From contig JASFRS010000016.1 of the NCBI GenBank assembly GCA_050114795.1, positions 1-22,263 on the forward strand: DNA of 22,263 bases, written 5' to 3'. This stretch comes from JASFRS01 sp050114795 (lineage in GTDB: Bacteria; Pseudomonadota; Alphaproteobacteria; Sphingomonadales; CAKZYD01). The notes beneath the pieces were generated by a model. That model was not told the DNA's origin and searched no databases. It saw only the letters and a list, made by a program, of their open reading frames with translations. The translations under genes and the position numbers were made by a program. Below, in pieces: positions 7,849 through 15,419 of the stretch. Position 1 is the first letter of the stretch. Each line of letters begins with the position of its first letter.

Positions 7849-9125
7849 GCACTTACCCTTTCGATATCTGCCCCAACGGCGCTCAACTTCTCTTCCAGAT
7901 GTTCATAGCCGCGGTCAAGATGATAAACACGGGAAATCTCCGTCGTGCCTTGCGCTGCGAGACCGGCGAGGACGAGACACATGGAGGCGCGCAAATCCGT
8001 CGCCATCACCGGCGCGCCAATCAAATGGTCCACACCTCTTATAGTCGCTGTGCCACCATTCACTTTGATATCCGCGCCCATGCGCCCCAGTTCAGGCACG
8101 TGCATGAAGCGATTTTCAAAGATGTTTTCAACAATCACTGATGCACCATCAGCTAAGCACATCATGGCCATGACCTGGGCCTGCATATCCGTTGCAAAGC
8201 CTGGAAAAGGTTGTGTCGTTGCATTGATGGAACACACTTTGCCTTCGGGTGCAGACACATGCACGCCTTGTTCGCAGTCTTCGATAACCAGACCTGCTTC
8301 CCGCATCAATTCAAGCGCGGCGCCAAAGACTTCACTGCTGACACCTTTTAGTTTGAGCGACCCGCCAGTGATGCCTGCTGCAATAGCATAAGACCCGGCT
8401 TCAATCCGGTCTGCCATCACTTCATGGTCAGCGCCATGCAATCTGCTTTGCCCTTCAACGACCAACCGTTCTGTGCCTAGGCCTTCGATTTTGGCGCCCA
8501 TCTTGACCAAGCAGCGTGCGAGGTCAGTGATTTCCGGCTCCCGCGCGGCATTTTCAATAACTGTAGTCCCTTTGGCCAATGTCGCTGCCATTAGAATATT
8601 TTCCGTGGCACCCACTGAAATCATCGGGAAACGCACCTCCGCACCCTTCAAACCATTAGGCGCAGTGGCCCGAACATAGCCTTCTGTCAGTTCTATTTCC
8701 GCTCCCATTTTTTCAAGGGCTTTCAAATGCAAATCAATGGGACGGTTGCCAATAGCGCAACCACCTGGCAGCGAGACTGTTGCCTCACCTTCCCGCGCCA
8801 GCAAGGGGCCTAAGACCAATATAGAGGCGCGCATTTTCCGCACGATGTCATAAGGCGCGGTGGTGGAGGTGATTTTAGGTGTTTCCAGCGTCATCACACG
8901 ACCAATAGAGCCGTTATTGCCCGCTTCCAAAGTCACTTTCACCCCATGACCAATAAGCAAATCAGACATGGTGTTGATATCGGCAAGGCGCGGCATGTTT
9001 GAAAAGCGCAGTGGCTCATCGGTTAGCAATGCGGCCGTCATTAGGGGAAGGGCTGCATTTTTCGCCCCGGAAATCGTGATGTCGCCTTTAAGGGGTTTGC
9101 CCCCTTTGATGATTATTTTATCCAT
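7845..9125 (-). CDS. murA: UDP-N-acetylglucosamine 1-carboxyvinyltransferase MurA
   Basis: MurA transfers enolpyruvate from PEP to UDP-GlcNAc, the first committed step of peptidoglycan synthesis, in the cytoplasm. The 426-residue length is standard. K22-N23 (SGAKNAALP) binds substrate, and RKMRAS (98-101 region) is conserved. C123 in LPGGCAIGNRPIDLH is the catalytic and fosfomycin-target cysteine (Cys115 in E. coli); because it is Cys and not Asp, the enzyme should be fosfomycin-sensitive. It is upstream of DUF2948 with a four-base overlap. The gap to dcd upstream is 72 bases. The ribosome-binding site is only a modest GAAG. Confidence 0.97.
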   Translation of the reverse strand: MDKIIIKGGKPLKGDITISGAKNAALPLMTAALLTDEPLRFSNMPRLADINTMSDLLIGHGVKVTLEAGNNGSIGRVMTLETPKITSTTAPYDIVRKMRASILVLGPLLAREGEATVSLPGGCAIGNRPIDLHLKALEKMGAEIELTEGYVRATAPNGLKGAEVRFPMISVGATENILMAATLAKGTTVIENAAREPEITDLARCLVKMGAKIEGLGTERLVVEGQSRLHGADHEVMADRIEAGSYAIAAGITGGSLKLKGVSSEVFGAALELMREAGLVIEDCEQGVHVSAPEGKVCSINATTQPFPGFATDMQAQVMAMMCLADGASVIVENIFENRFMHVPELGRMGADIKVNGGTATIRGVDHLIGAPVMATDLRASMCLVLAGLAAQGTTEISRVYHLDRGYEHLEEKLSAVGADIERVSA

Positions 9126-9197
9126 AATATATCTTCATTACTGCCGTTGAGCCTTGGTCTAACCCAAGCTTTGGGCAGGCATTGGGCCGAATTGCGG

Positions 9198-9752
9198 CTA
9201 TAATTTGGGCAAAGTCACCCCTTGTTGCCCCTGATATTTCCCGGCCCGGTCCGCATAGGACACTTCACAAGGCTCATTGCCTTGGAGGAAAAGAAACTGG
9301 CATGCGCCTTCATTGGCATAAACTTTGGCTGGCAAAGGCGTGGTGTTGGAAAATTCCAAAGTCACATGACCTTCCCAACCAGGTTCCAGTGGCGTCACAT
9401 TCACGATGATTCCACAGCGCGCATAGGTAGATTTGCCCAGACAAATCACCAGCACATCTTTTGGAATGCGGAAATATTCAACCGTGCGCGCTAAAGCAAA
9501 GCTGTTGGGCGGAATGACACAGACGTCTGTATCCCGGTCCACGAAACTTTGAGAGGAAAAATCCTTCGGGTCTACGACGGCCGAATCAACATTGGTGAAA
9601 ATCTTGAACTCTTTAGAAACGCGTGCGTCATAGCCATAGGAGGATAAGCCATAAGAAATAGTCCCGTCACGATGCTGACGGTCGACAAAAGGCTCAATCA
9701 TGCCTTCTTTTAAAGCTTTTTCTCTTATCCAGCGGTCGGACAAAATACTCAT
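9198..9752 (-). CDS. dcd: dCTP deaminase Dcd
   Basis: Dcd deaminates dCTP to dUTP, feeding dTMP synthesis. The 184-residue length is typical of the trimeric enzyme. MSILSDRWIREKA at the start, SYGLSSYGYDARVS, the CLGKSTYARCGIIVNVTPLEPGWEGHVTLEF block holding the conserved Ser, Arg and catalytic Glu, and YQGQQGVTLPKL at the end are all family hallmarks. GGGAGGG lies ten bases before the ATG. It lies between the small basic protein gene and murA on the same strand, with gaps of 75 and 72 bases, so co-transcription is likely but not certain. Confidence 0.96.
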   Translation of the reverse strand: MSILSDRWIREKALKEGMIEPFVDRQHRDGTISYGLSSYGYDARVSKEFKIFTNVDSAVVDPKDFSSQSFVDRDTDVCVIPPNSFALARTVEYFRIPKDVLVICLGKSTYARCGIIVNVTPLEPGWEGHVTLEFSNTTPLPAKVYANEGACQFLFLQGNEPCEVSYADRAGKYQGQQGVTLPKL

Positions 9753-9827
9753 AACGCGGTTTCCCTCCCTAAACGCAGTTTTTCAACTTTTAGGCAAAAG
9801 CGCGGACGTCCACAAGCGAGGATTTGC

Positions 9828-9971
9828 CTAATCTTGCGCGCTCTTATCTTCATCCTGACTATCGCGGGCACGTGCCTGTTCCTTGCGCCGACGCAGATTT
9901 GCGCGCAAGGCTTGGGATAGGCGGTCCTTTTGCCCTTGTTTTGAGGATTTTTGCTGCTCTTTCTCAGCCAT
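9828..9971 (-). CDS. small basic conserved-type protein (47 aa)
   Basis: A 47-codon frame starts ATG (9971) after a good GAGGGAG ribosome-binding site and ends TAG (9828). The peptide begins MAEKEQQKSSKQGQKDRLSQ, continues ALRANLRRRKEQARARDSQD and has an acidic tail. It is a charged, helix-prone, Lys/Arg-rich peptide. Short proteins with an LRxNLxRRKxQAR core are, as I recall, common in alphaproteobacteria near murA, but I cannot name a function. The strong ribosome site, the biased composition and its place at the head of the dcd-murA run support it being real. RNA or nucleic-acid contact is only a guess from charge. Confidence 0.7.
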   Translation of the reverse strand: MAEKEQQKSSKQGQKDRLSQALRANLRRRKEQARARDSQDEDKSAQD

Positions 9972-10004
9972 GGTCACACTCCCTCAAATTTTTACGTTTA
10001 GGGA

Positions 10005-10034
10005 CTTGTGCCGCACAAAGCTCTATGGCACAAG
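10005..10034. repeat. inverted repeat upstream of tRNA-Thr
   Basis: CTTGTGCC (10005-10012) and GGCACAAG (10027-10034) form a perfect eight-base inverted repeat around 14 bases. It lies in the 90-base gap between the divergent small-protein gene and the tRNA gene. It could be a regulatory dyad or simply a chance stem; there is no T run. Confidence 0.35.
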
Positions 10035-10061
10035 CACGGCCACAAAATATTTGCGTCTTTC

Positions 10062-10136
10062 GCCGCAGTAGCTCAGTGGTAGAGCGCACCCTTGGTAAGG
10101 GTGAGGTCGAGAGTTCAATTCTCTCCTGCGGCACCA
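10062..10136 (+). tRNA. tRNA-Thr (anticodon GGU), CCA encoded
   Basis: The cloverleaf is complete. The acceptor stem pairs GCCGCAG with CTGCGGC. The D arm is GCTCAGTGGTAGAGC. The anticodon stem pairs CACCC with GGGTG around TTGGTAA, with GGT at 10094-10096. The variable loop is AGGTC and the T arm pairs GAGAG with CTCTC. Discriminator A is followed by an encoded CCA. A T6 run follows directly. The gene is plus-strand, divergent from the small-protein/dcd/murA genes. Confidence 0.98.
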
Positions 10137-10150
10137 TTTTTTGATTATTT

Positions 10151-10251
10151 CCGGTACTCGCTGTGCTTATCCCATGAAACGGGCTCAAGGCTGTTTCTTT
10201 GAATGTTCCCGGTACTCGCTGCGCTTATCCCATGAAACGGGCTCAAGGCTG
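10151..10251. repeat. tandem direct repeat, two copies, 58-base period
   Basis: A 43-base segment at 10151-10193 recurs at 10209-10251 with a single C/T difference. Both begin CCGGTACTCGCTG and end GAAACGGGCTCAAGGCTG. The 15 bases before each copy are also similar (12 of 15), so the repeat unit is about 58 bases. It lies immediately 3' of tRNA-Thr and carries no plausible open frame. It looks like a genome-wide intergenic repeat family, which one window cannot prove. Confidence 0.75.
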
Positions 10252-10261
10252 CTCTTTCGGG

Positions 10262-10325
10262 CGCGCAAAAGTGCGCGAGCCACGCTTGTGGCTCGTTAGT
10301 GATTTGAGGCAAACCTCAAATCACT
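10262..10325. repeat. three consecutive perfect hairpins
   Basis: Three perfect palindromes lie end to end, each with a four-base loop. CGCGCA/TGCGCG spans 10262-10277 (loop AAAG). GAGCCAC/GTGGCTC spans 10277-10294 (loop GCTT). A 12-base stem starting AGTGATTTGAGG spans 10298-10325 (loop CAAA). The last one overlaps the stop codon of the GNAT gene. No U tract follows on either strand, so they are not ordinary intrinsic terminators. They could still stop or stabilise the minus-strand GNAT transcript or separate it from the tRNA transcript. Confidence 0.75.
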
Positions 10326-10821
10326 TGGATTGTGCGCTTTGGGCCCACTCTTTTGCCAATAAACCGTAGAGAAACAAGTCGTGGAATTCTCCATTGAAGA
10401 AAAGCTCGTCGCGTAGGATGCCTTCTTTTTTGAAGCCGAATTTTTCATAGATGTGCTGTGCACGGTGATTATATGAAAAAGTATCCAATGATACCTTGTG
10501 GGCGTTTAGTTTCTTGAAGCAATAGTCCAGGATTTCTCTTAACGCTGCTTGGCCTGTTCCAGAGCCGCGCGGGCCAATAATAATACGGCTTAATTCGACA
10601 TTACGGTCATCCGTATTGACGTTTGATAAAAGTGCGAAACCGACCGCCTCATCCCCATTTTTTATTGTAAGATAAAGGGTTTGCGGGTCATTCATCCGCT
10701 TTTTATGAGTCTGTTCATCATATCCGCGGATGAAGCCTTGGGCGCGCGCATCGGCTTCTAAATCCAATATCCAACTCAATTCATCAGCGCCTGTTTGCAC
10801 AAGAGATATTTGATTACTCAT
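10321..10821 (-). CDS. GNAT family N-acetyltransferase
   Basis: The protein has 166 residues and an acetyl-CoA-binding GNAT core. VELSRIIIGPRGSGTGQAAL holds the R/Q-x-x-G-x-G/A-like loop, followed by the HKVSLDTFSYNHRAQHIYEKFGFKKEGILRDE segment typical of the RimJ/RimL-like group. The substrate is unknown. The frame stays open to 10911. I choose the ATG at 10821 because GGAG lies eight bases before it and the longer form would approach the upstream gene without a ribosome site. It is 52 bases after the transaminase stop codon, so the two may be co-transcribed. The stop codon is inside the large palindrome at 10298-10325. Confidence 0.85.
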   Translation of the reverse strand: MSNQISLVQTGADELSWILDLEADARAQGFIRGYDEQTHKKRMNDPQTLYLTIKNGDEAVGFALLSNVNTDDRNVELSRIIIGPRGSGTGQAALREILDYCFKKLNAHKVSLDTFSYNHRAQHIYEKFGFKKEGILRDELFFNGEFHDLFLYGLLAKEWAQSAQSK

Positions 10822-10873
10822 TTTCGACTCCATAGCCCGGGTCTTCAAAAGCATATGTCTCAATAACTTGGCA

Positions 10874-11746
10874 TCACCGCCAATAATTGACCCCGGTCTG
10901 TCCCTCGACATAATCCCAATAGGCAGCGCTGAGCTTCAGCGTTATATCTCCCGGCAGACCGGACCCAATCTGCACGCCATCAATTTCCGTTACAGGCATG
11001 ACGAAGCTGGAGGAAGAGGAGAGAAAAGCCTCTCGCGCGGCCTTAGCTTCTTCCACGGTAAAGGCGCGTTCTTCAAATGCGAGGCCCAGTTCCGGTGCCA
11101 GGCGGCAAAGCGTCTGCCGTGTGATGCCGCCTAAAACCTGCGGTCCCAGGGGATGCGTGCGCAACACGCCATGTTCATCCACAATCCAGCTATTTGTGGA
11201 GGAGCCTTCGGTCACAATGCCATCCCGCACCATCCAGGCTTCAAAGGCTTGGCTCCGGCGGGCAACCTCCTTTACCAGGATATTTGGCAATAAGGAGACA
11301 GATTTAATATCGCAGCGTGCCCAGCGCATATCAGGTGTTGTGATAACAGCCACTCCATGGCGGGCCAGCATCGCTTTGTCTTTGAAATCAAGACGCTTGG
11401 CCGTGACGACCAGGCTGGGGCGAGGTCTGAAGGCAAGAGCATGATCGCGGGGGGCCACACCGCGGGTGATTTGATAATAAACAATACCGTCCTTCAAACG
11501 ATTTTTGGCAATCATTTGTTTAAGAACGACGCTGAAGGCCGCCTTGCTCATGGGCAGGTCGATATCAAGGTCATTCAAGGACCGGATGAGCCGGTCCCAA
11601 TGGCCTTCAAAATCATGCAATATACCGCCTAAAACAGCGCAAACCTCATAAACCCCATCCGCGAATTGATAGCCCCGGTCCTCCACATGAACCAGTGCGT
11701 TTTCATGGCGTTGATAGAAACCATTTACATAGCTGACACGGGGCAT
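10874..11746 (-). CDS. D-amino-acid transaminase-like class IV aminotransferase
   Basis: The protein has 290 residues and a fold-type IV PLP aminotransferase sequence. K148 in CDIKSVSLLPNI is the PLP lysine, and EGSSTN later in the chain is the conserved phosphate/glutamate region. QITRGVAPRDHAL resembles the substrate-carboxylate Arg/His motif of D-alanine transaminases, so D-alanine/D-glutamate interconversion for cell wall or D-amino acid use is the best guess. A branched-chain transaminase is less likely. The frame opens upstream to 11818, but the ATG at 11746 has AAAGG nine bases upstream and begins with MPRVSYVNG, the usual start of the family. Confidence 0.88.
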   Translation of the reverse strand: MPRVSYVNGFYQRHENALVHVEDRGYQFADGVYEVCAVLGGILHDFEGHWDRLIRSLNDLDIDLPMSKAAFSVVLKQMIAKNRLKDGIVYYQITRGVAPRDHALAFRPRPSLVVTAKRLDFKDKAMLARHGVAVITTPDMRWARCDIKSVSLLPNILVKEVARRSQAFEAWMVRDGIVTEGSSTNSWIVDEHGVLRTHPLGPQVLGGITRQTLCRLAPELGLAFEERAFTVEEAKAAREAFLSSSSSFVMPVTEIDGVQIGSGLPGDITLKLSAAYWDYVEGQTGVNYWR

Positions 11747-11804
11747 ATTCCGACCTTTCTTTCGTCTTTCGCGCATATGGTCACAGGATTTTGGCGAAAT
11801 CAAG

Positions 11805-11833
11805 CAATCCAAATTCAAGCCCTCGACGTATGA
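11805..11833 (+). promoter_or_regulatory. possible sigma-E (ECF11) promoter of the photolyase operon
   Basis: CAATCC (11805-11810) and TATGA (11829-11833) are exactly 18 bases apart, compared with TGATCC-N18-TAAGA reported for R. sphaeroides sigma-E. Match is four of six and four of five. It lies 34 bases before the TTG start of the photolyase gene. Exact spacing and context favour it, but the -35 is imperfect. Confidence 0.4.
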
Positions 11834-11867
11834 ATCTAAACACGGGCTAAAACACGGGGATATCAGC

Positions 11868-13286
11868 TTGAATTCGAAAACTCAGCTCATTTGGTTTCGT
11901 CAGGATTTGCGCTTAAGCGACCAAGGCGCCGTTGCCGCCGCTGCAAAAGCAGGGCCGGTGATTGCTCTTTATATTCATGACGAGGAACTGGGTGGCAACT
12001 GGGCTATAGGGGCTGCCAGTAAATATTGGCTCCATCATAGTTTGAACGCGCTTGGCGCGGAACTCGCATGCCACGGGGTGAAGCTTGTTTTACGTCGTGG
12101 GCCTGTGGAAGAGACGCTCATGCAGGTCTTGAATGATATCGGCCCTGCAACCATCCATGTGACCCGGCATTTTGAACCCTGGTATGTGGAGCTGGATGAA
12201 AAGCTGTCCAAGACGCTGGATTATCAGATTCACCATTCAGGCTTGCTCTATGAACCCGAAGACGTCTTCAAAGATGATGGCACGCCCTTTCGCGTGTTCA
12301 CGCCTTTTTATAAAGCGCTTTTAGCCAAAGGTCCGGTTCCAAATCCAATGGAAGATGTTCCATCCTTAATCGCTGCAAAAACAGATGCGCGAAGTGACGA
12401 TTTGGAAAATTGGGGGCTTCTTCCTCAAAACCCCAACTGGGCTGAGAGTTTTGACTGGAATCCAGGTAAAGCCCATGCCGTTTTAAGCGATTTCCAAGAC
12501 AAATTGCTGTCCTATAAGGCCAAACGGGACCGGCCTGATTTGGATATGACATCTAAATTATCGCCACATTTGCATTTCGGTGAAATCTCAGCACGGCAAG
12601 TCTGGCATGGGCTTTTAAAAACTCATGAATTTGAAAGCGCTGCACCCTTTTTGCGCCAGCTGGTGTGGCGGGACTTTTCTTATACATTGCTCACCGCCCA
12701 ACAGGATTTTGCGGACAAAGCCTGGAATTCAAAATTTAAAGCTTTCCCCTGGGCTAATGCCCACCCGCAGTTGGATGCTTGGAAATATGGGCGCACGGGC
12801 TATCCCATCGTTGATGCGGCCATGCGGCAGCTTTGGCAGACCGGGTGGATGCATAATCGCCTGCGCATGATTGTGGCGTCTTTTCTCACCAAAGACATGG
12901 GCGTGCACTGGCGGGTCGGCGAAAAATGGTTCTGGGATACATTGGTCGATGCAGACCTCGCCAATAACGCTGCTGGCTGGCAATGGACAGCTGGGTCGGG
13001 TGCCGATGCATCCCCTTATTTCCGTGTTTTCAACCCCATCACCCAGGGTGAGAAATTCGACCCTAATGGTGATTTCGTCCGTCAATATGTGCCGGAACTT
13101 TCCAAACTGCCTAAGTCCCACATCCACAAACCTTGGACAGCGGATGAAGAGATATTGAAAGCCGCAAACATCACCTTAGGCAAAGATTATCCGCACCCGA
13201 TTTTAGACCATGGGGAAGCGCGCCGTGAAGCGCTTGCCGCTTATGAAACCACGAAACAAAGGCAAGACGAACATGCGCCCGCTTGA
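11868..13286 (+). CDS. phrB: deoxyribodipyrimidine photolyase (class I CPD photolyase family)
   Basis: The protein has 472 residues. The N-terminal antenna-binding Rossmann domain starts QLIWFRQDLRLSDQGAVAAA. The C-terminal FAD domain contains TGWMHNRLRMIVASFLTKDM, DADLANNAAGWQW and SGADASPYFRVFNPITQGEKFDP, all strongly conserved in light-driven cyclobutane dimer repair. A cryptochrome-like role cannot be excluded. The start is TTG with only a weak GGGG upstream; no ATG fits the conserved N-terminus. It heads a five-gene plus-strand run. A photolyase gene is a known direct target of RpoE in R. sphaeroides, which fits the rpoE-chrR pair facing it. It overlaps the next gene by 14 bases. Confidence 0.94.
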   Translation: MNSKTQLIWFRQDLRLSDQGAVAAAAKAGPVIALYIHDEELGGNWAIGAASKYWLHHSLNALGAELACHGVKLVLRRGPVEETLMQVLNDIGPATIHVTRHFEPWYVELDEKLSKTLDYQIHHSGLLYEPEDVFKDDGTPFRVFTPFYKALLAKGPVPNPMEDVPSLIAAKTDARSDDLENWGLLPQNPNWAESFDWNPGKAHAVLSDFQDKLLSYKAKRDRPDLDMTSKLSPHLHFGEISARQVWHGLLKTHEFESAAPFLRQLVWRDFSYTLLTAQQDFADKAWNSKFKAFPWANAHPQLDAWKYGRTGYPIVDAAMRQLWQTGWMHNRLRMIVASFLTKDMGVHWRVGEKWFWDTLVDADLANNAAGWQWTAGSGADASPYFRVFNPITQGEKFDPNGDFVRQYVPELSKLPKSHIHKPWTADEEILKAANITLGKDYPHPILDHGEARREALAAYETTKQRQDEHAPA

Positions 13287-14604
13287 TTTTTCATCTTATC
13301 CCCATGCGCGCCCGAAAGTGGCCGTCATTGGGTCCGGCATTGCTGGGAACAGCGCCGCCTGGGGCCTCAGTCGCGTTGCGGATGTGACGCAATTTGAGAA
13401 AAACGGCTATTTCGGTGGGCATAGCAATACCGTTGATGTGACACTTGGGCACAAGACCATAGCGGTTGATACCGGCTTCATTGTCTATAACCAGTTGAAC
13501 TACCCGAATTTTACACGATTGTTGGAGTATTTAGGCGTCGAAACCCATGCATCGGACATGTCATTCGCGGTCTCTATGGATGAAGGGCAGTTTGAATATT
13601 CGGGAACTGGATTGGGTGGTTTATTTGCGCAGAGGTCCAATCTCTTTCGTCCCTCATTCCTTCGTATGTTGTGGGATTTGAAGCATTTCTATCAAAATGC
13701 CACATCCTTGAAAGCGCGGGAGAATATTGAAAATACTCCTTTGGGCGATGTTTTGCGCGACTTGAACTACAGCCCCAAATTTATTGATGGTCATATCCTG
13801 CCCATGGCAGCCGCCATTTGGTCTGCGCCTTGTGAGCAGATATTGGCCTTCCCAGCGGCCAGCTTCATTCGCTTCTTCGACAACCACGGCCTGTTTCGCT
13901 TTAAAGGTCGCCCGGAATGGCGGACGGTGATTGGGGGTAGTCGCGCTTATGTGCAGAAATTACTCGCCGACACACCCGCCACCCGACACACACAGTCCGC
14001 TGTTCGCGCGGTGCAGCGCTTAAATGGTGGCGGCGTGCGGGTCTTTTTGGAAGATGGAAACAGCCATTATTTTGACCAAGCTGTCTTGGCCTGTCATGGC
14101 GATGAAGCGCTTAAGCTTCTCATCAACCCAACGCGCGAGGAAAGCCGGATATTAAGCGCCTTCCGCTATAGCGAAAATCGCACTTATCTGCACCGGGATG
14201 CGCGCTTCATGCCCAAGCGCCGCCGCGCTTGGTCTAGCTGGAATTATGTCGGCCCAAGCAAAATGCCCCAAGGCGCCAGTGTTCCCGTGACCTATTGGAT
14301 GAACCGCTTGCAAAAACTGGATACGGATGGAGATATTTTCATCACGCTCAATCCGATGGAAGAACCGCGGGCGGAGCTTATTGAACGCGATATTCTCTAT
14401 ACCCACCCCATTTTCGATCAGGCAGCATATGACGCGCAAAAAGAGCTGCATAAATTACAAGGCCAGGGCGGGCTATGGTTTGCCGGGTCCTATTTTGGCT
14501 ATGGCTTTCATGAAGATGCGCTGACATCAGGACTGAATGCAGCACGTGCCATGGGCGCGACATTGCCTTGGGATAGCCCCGCTTATCAGGTGGCTGCCGA
14601 ATGA
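13273..14604 (+). CDS. FAD-dependent oxidoreductase (NAD(P)-binding, amine-oxidase-like)
   Basis: The 443-residue protein starts with a dinucleotide-binding fold: VAVIGSGIAGNSAAWGLS with G20-x-G22-x-x-G25, then Glu42 (FEKNGYFGGHSNT), the pattern of FAD-containing amine oxidase / phytoene-desaturase-like enzymes. DTGFIVYNQLNYPNFTRLLEYLGV is typical of the group found next to DUF1365 and CFA-synthase-like genes. It probably modifies a lipid acyl chain made by its neighbours, but the substrate is unproven. The ATG at 13273 lies inside the end of the photolyase gene with AAAGG ten bases upstream. Its stop overlaps the DUF1365 start as ATGA. Confidence 0.88.
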   Translation: MRPLDFSSYPHARPKVAVIGSGIAGNSAAWGLSRVADVTQFEKNGYFGGHSNTVDVTLGHKTIAVDTGFIVYNQLNYPNFTRLLEYLGVETHASDMSFAVSMDEGQFEYSGTGLGGLFAQRSNLFRPSFLRMLWDLKHFYQNATSLKARENIENTPLGDVLRDLNYSPKFIDGHILPMAAAIWSAPCEQILAFPAASFIRFFDNHGLFRFKGRPEWRTVIGGSRAYVQKLLADTPATRHTQSAVRAVQRLNGGGVRVFLEDGNSHYFDQAVLACHGDEALKLLINPTREESRILSAFRYSENRTYLHRDARFMPKRRRAWSSWNYVGPSKMPQGASVPVTYWMNRLQKLDTDGDIFITLNPMEEPRAELIERDILYTHPIFDQAAYDAQKELHKLQGQGGLWFAGSYFGYGFHEDALTSGLNAARAMGATLPWDSPAYQVAAE

Positions 14605-15419
14605 CCGGTTTTCCCAAAAGCTGCTTTTATGAAGGCCGCGTGATGCATCAGCGGTTTTTGCCTAAGAAACATCGCTTTTCTTATCGCGTCTTCTCACTGT
14701 TCATCAATCTGAATGAACTGGATGAAAAACGCCCATTCTTCTCCCGCAACCGTTTCAACATTTTAAGTTTCTTTGATAAAGACCATGGGGCGCGGGATGG
14801 CAGTGATGTGAAAGCCTGGGCAAAACAGCAGTTCACCCAAGCCAAAACGGGCTGGGACAGCGGCCCCATTTATTTGCTCTGCTTCCCAAGGTTGTGGGGC
14901 TATGTGTTCAACCCGCTGTCCATCTATTATGCATTCAATAAAGACGGGGCTTTAAACGCCATTCTCTATCAGGTTTCCAACACTTTTGGGGAAAGCCATG
15001 TCTATCTTCTGCCCGCCCATATGGTTGGCGCAAAAGTCAAAAACAGTTGCAAGAAAGACTTCCATGTCTCCCCTTTCCTAGGCATGGATTATCGCTATGA
15101 CTTCACCTTGAATGTGCCGGGTGATGACTTGTCAGTCGCCATCGATGAATGGGGCAAAGACGGGCGGACATTGGTGGCAACTCAGCATGGAAAGCACCGC
15201 CCTATCACGGCTTGGCAGAGCTTGAAACTCATAACGCGCCATCCTTTAATGACCTTAAAAGTCATCGCCGCCATTCATTTTGAAGCCCTGCGCTTATGGC
15301 ACAAAGGCATTAAATTCCACAAACATCCACAGGCAAAAGTTGCGCAAGCAGAAAATCCACATACAATAGGTGAAGGGGCAATAGATAGAGGGGATGTCGA
15401 TGTCAGATTCGAAACATGA
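14601..15419 (+). CDS. DUF1365 family protein
   Basis: The 272-residue protein matches DUF1365 (COG3496): FYEGRVMHQRFLPKKHRFSYRVF near the start, then LLCFPRLWGYVFNPLSIYYAF and DYRYDFTLNVPG. The biochemical function is unknown. The gene nearly always sits between an FAD oxidoreductase and a CFA-like methyltransferase, as here. In R. sphaeroides the homologue RSP_1090 was reported, as I recall, to be needed with the CFA homologue for full RpoE activation by singlet oxygen. It is coupled to both neighbours by overlaps (ATGA upstream, 20 bases downstream), so the three products are probably made together. No signal peptide is visible. Confidence 0.92.
   Translation: MTGFPKSCFYEGRVMHQRFLPKKHRFSYRVFSLFINLNELDEKRPFFSRNRFNILSFFDKDHGARDGSDVKAWAKQQFTQAKTGWDSGPIYLLCFPRLWGYVFNPLSIYYAFNKDGALNAILYQVSNTFGESHVYLLPAHMVGAKVKNSCKKDFHVSPFLGMDYRYDFTLNVPGDDLSVAIDEWGKDGRTLVATQHGKHRPITAWQSLKLITRHPLMTLKVIAAIHFEALRLWHKGIKFHKHPQAKVAQAENPHTIGEGAIDRGDVDVRFET

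Noticed and set aside
9824..10144. Plus-strand open frame of 106 codons spanning the tRNA-Thr gene
   Set aside because: It runs through the complete tRNA gene and antisense to the small basic protein, and has no ribosome site; it is a shadow frame.
10151..10251. CRISPR array
   Set aside because: There are only two units, with similar rather than unique sequence between the cores, and no cas genes.
10298..10325. Intrinsic terminator of the GNAT gene
   Set aside because: The 12-base stem is perfect, but no U tract follows on either strand, so I list it as an inverted repeat with only possible termination function.
10062..10325. tRNA-Thr as an integration site for a mobile element
   Set aside because: There is no integrase, no duplicated tRNA 3' end and no change in gene type downstream that would mark an island boundary.
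10822..10911. Longer start for the GNAT protein
   Set aside because: The extra residues are not GNAT-like, have no ribosome site, and would overlap the end of the transaminase gene; GGAG supports 10821.
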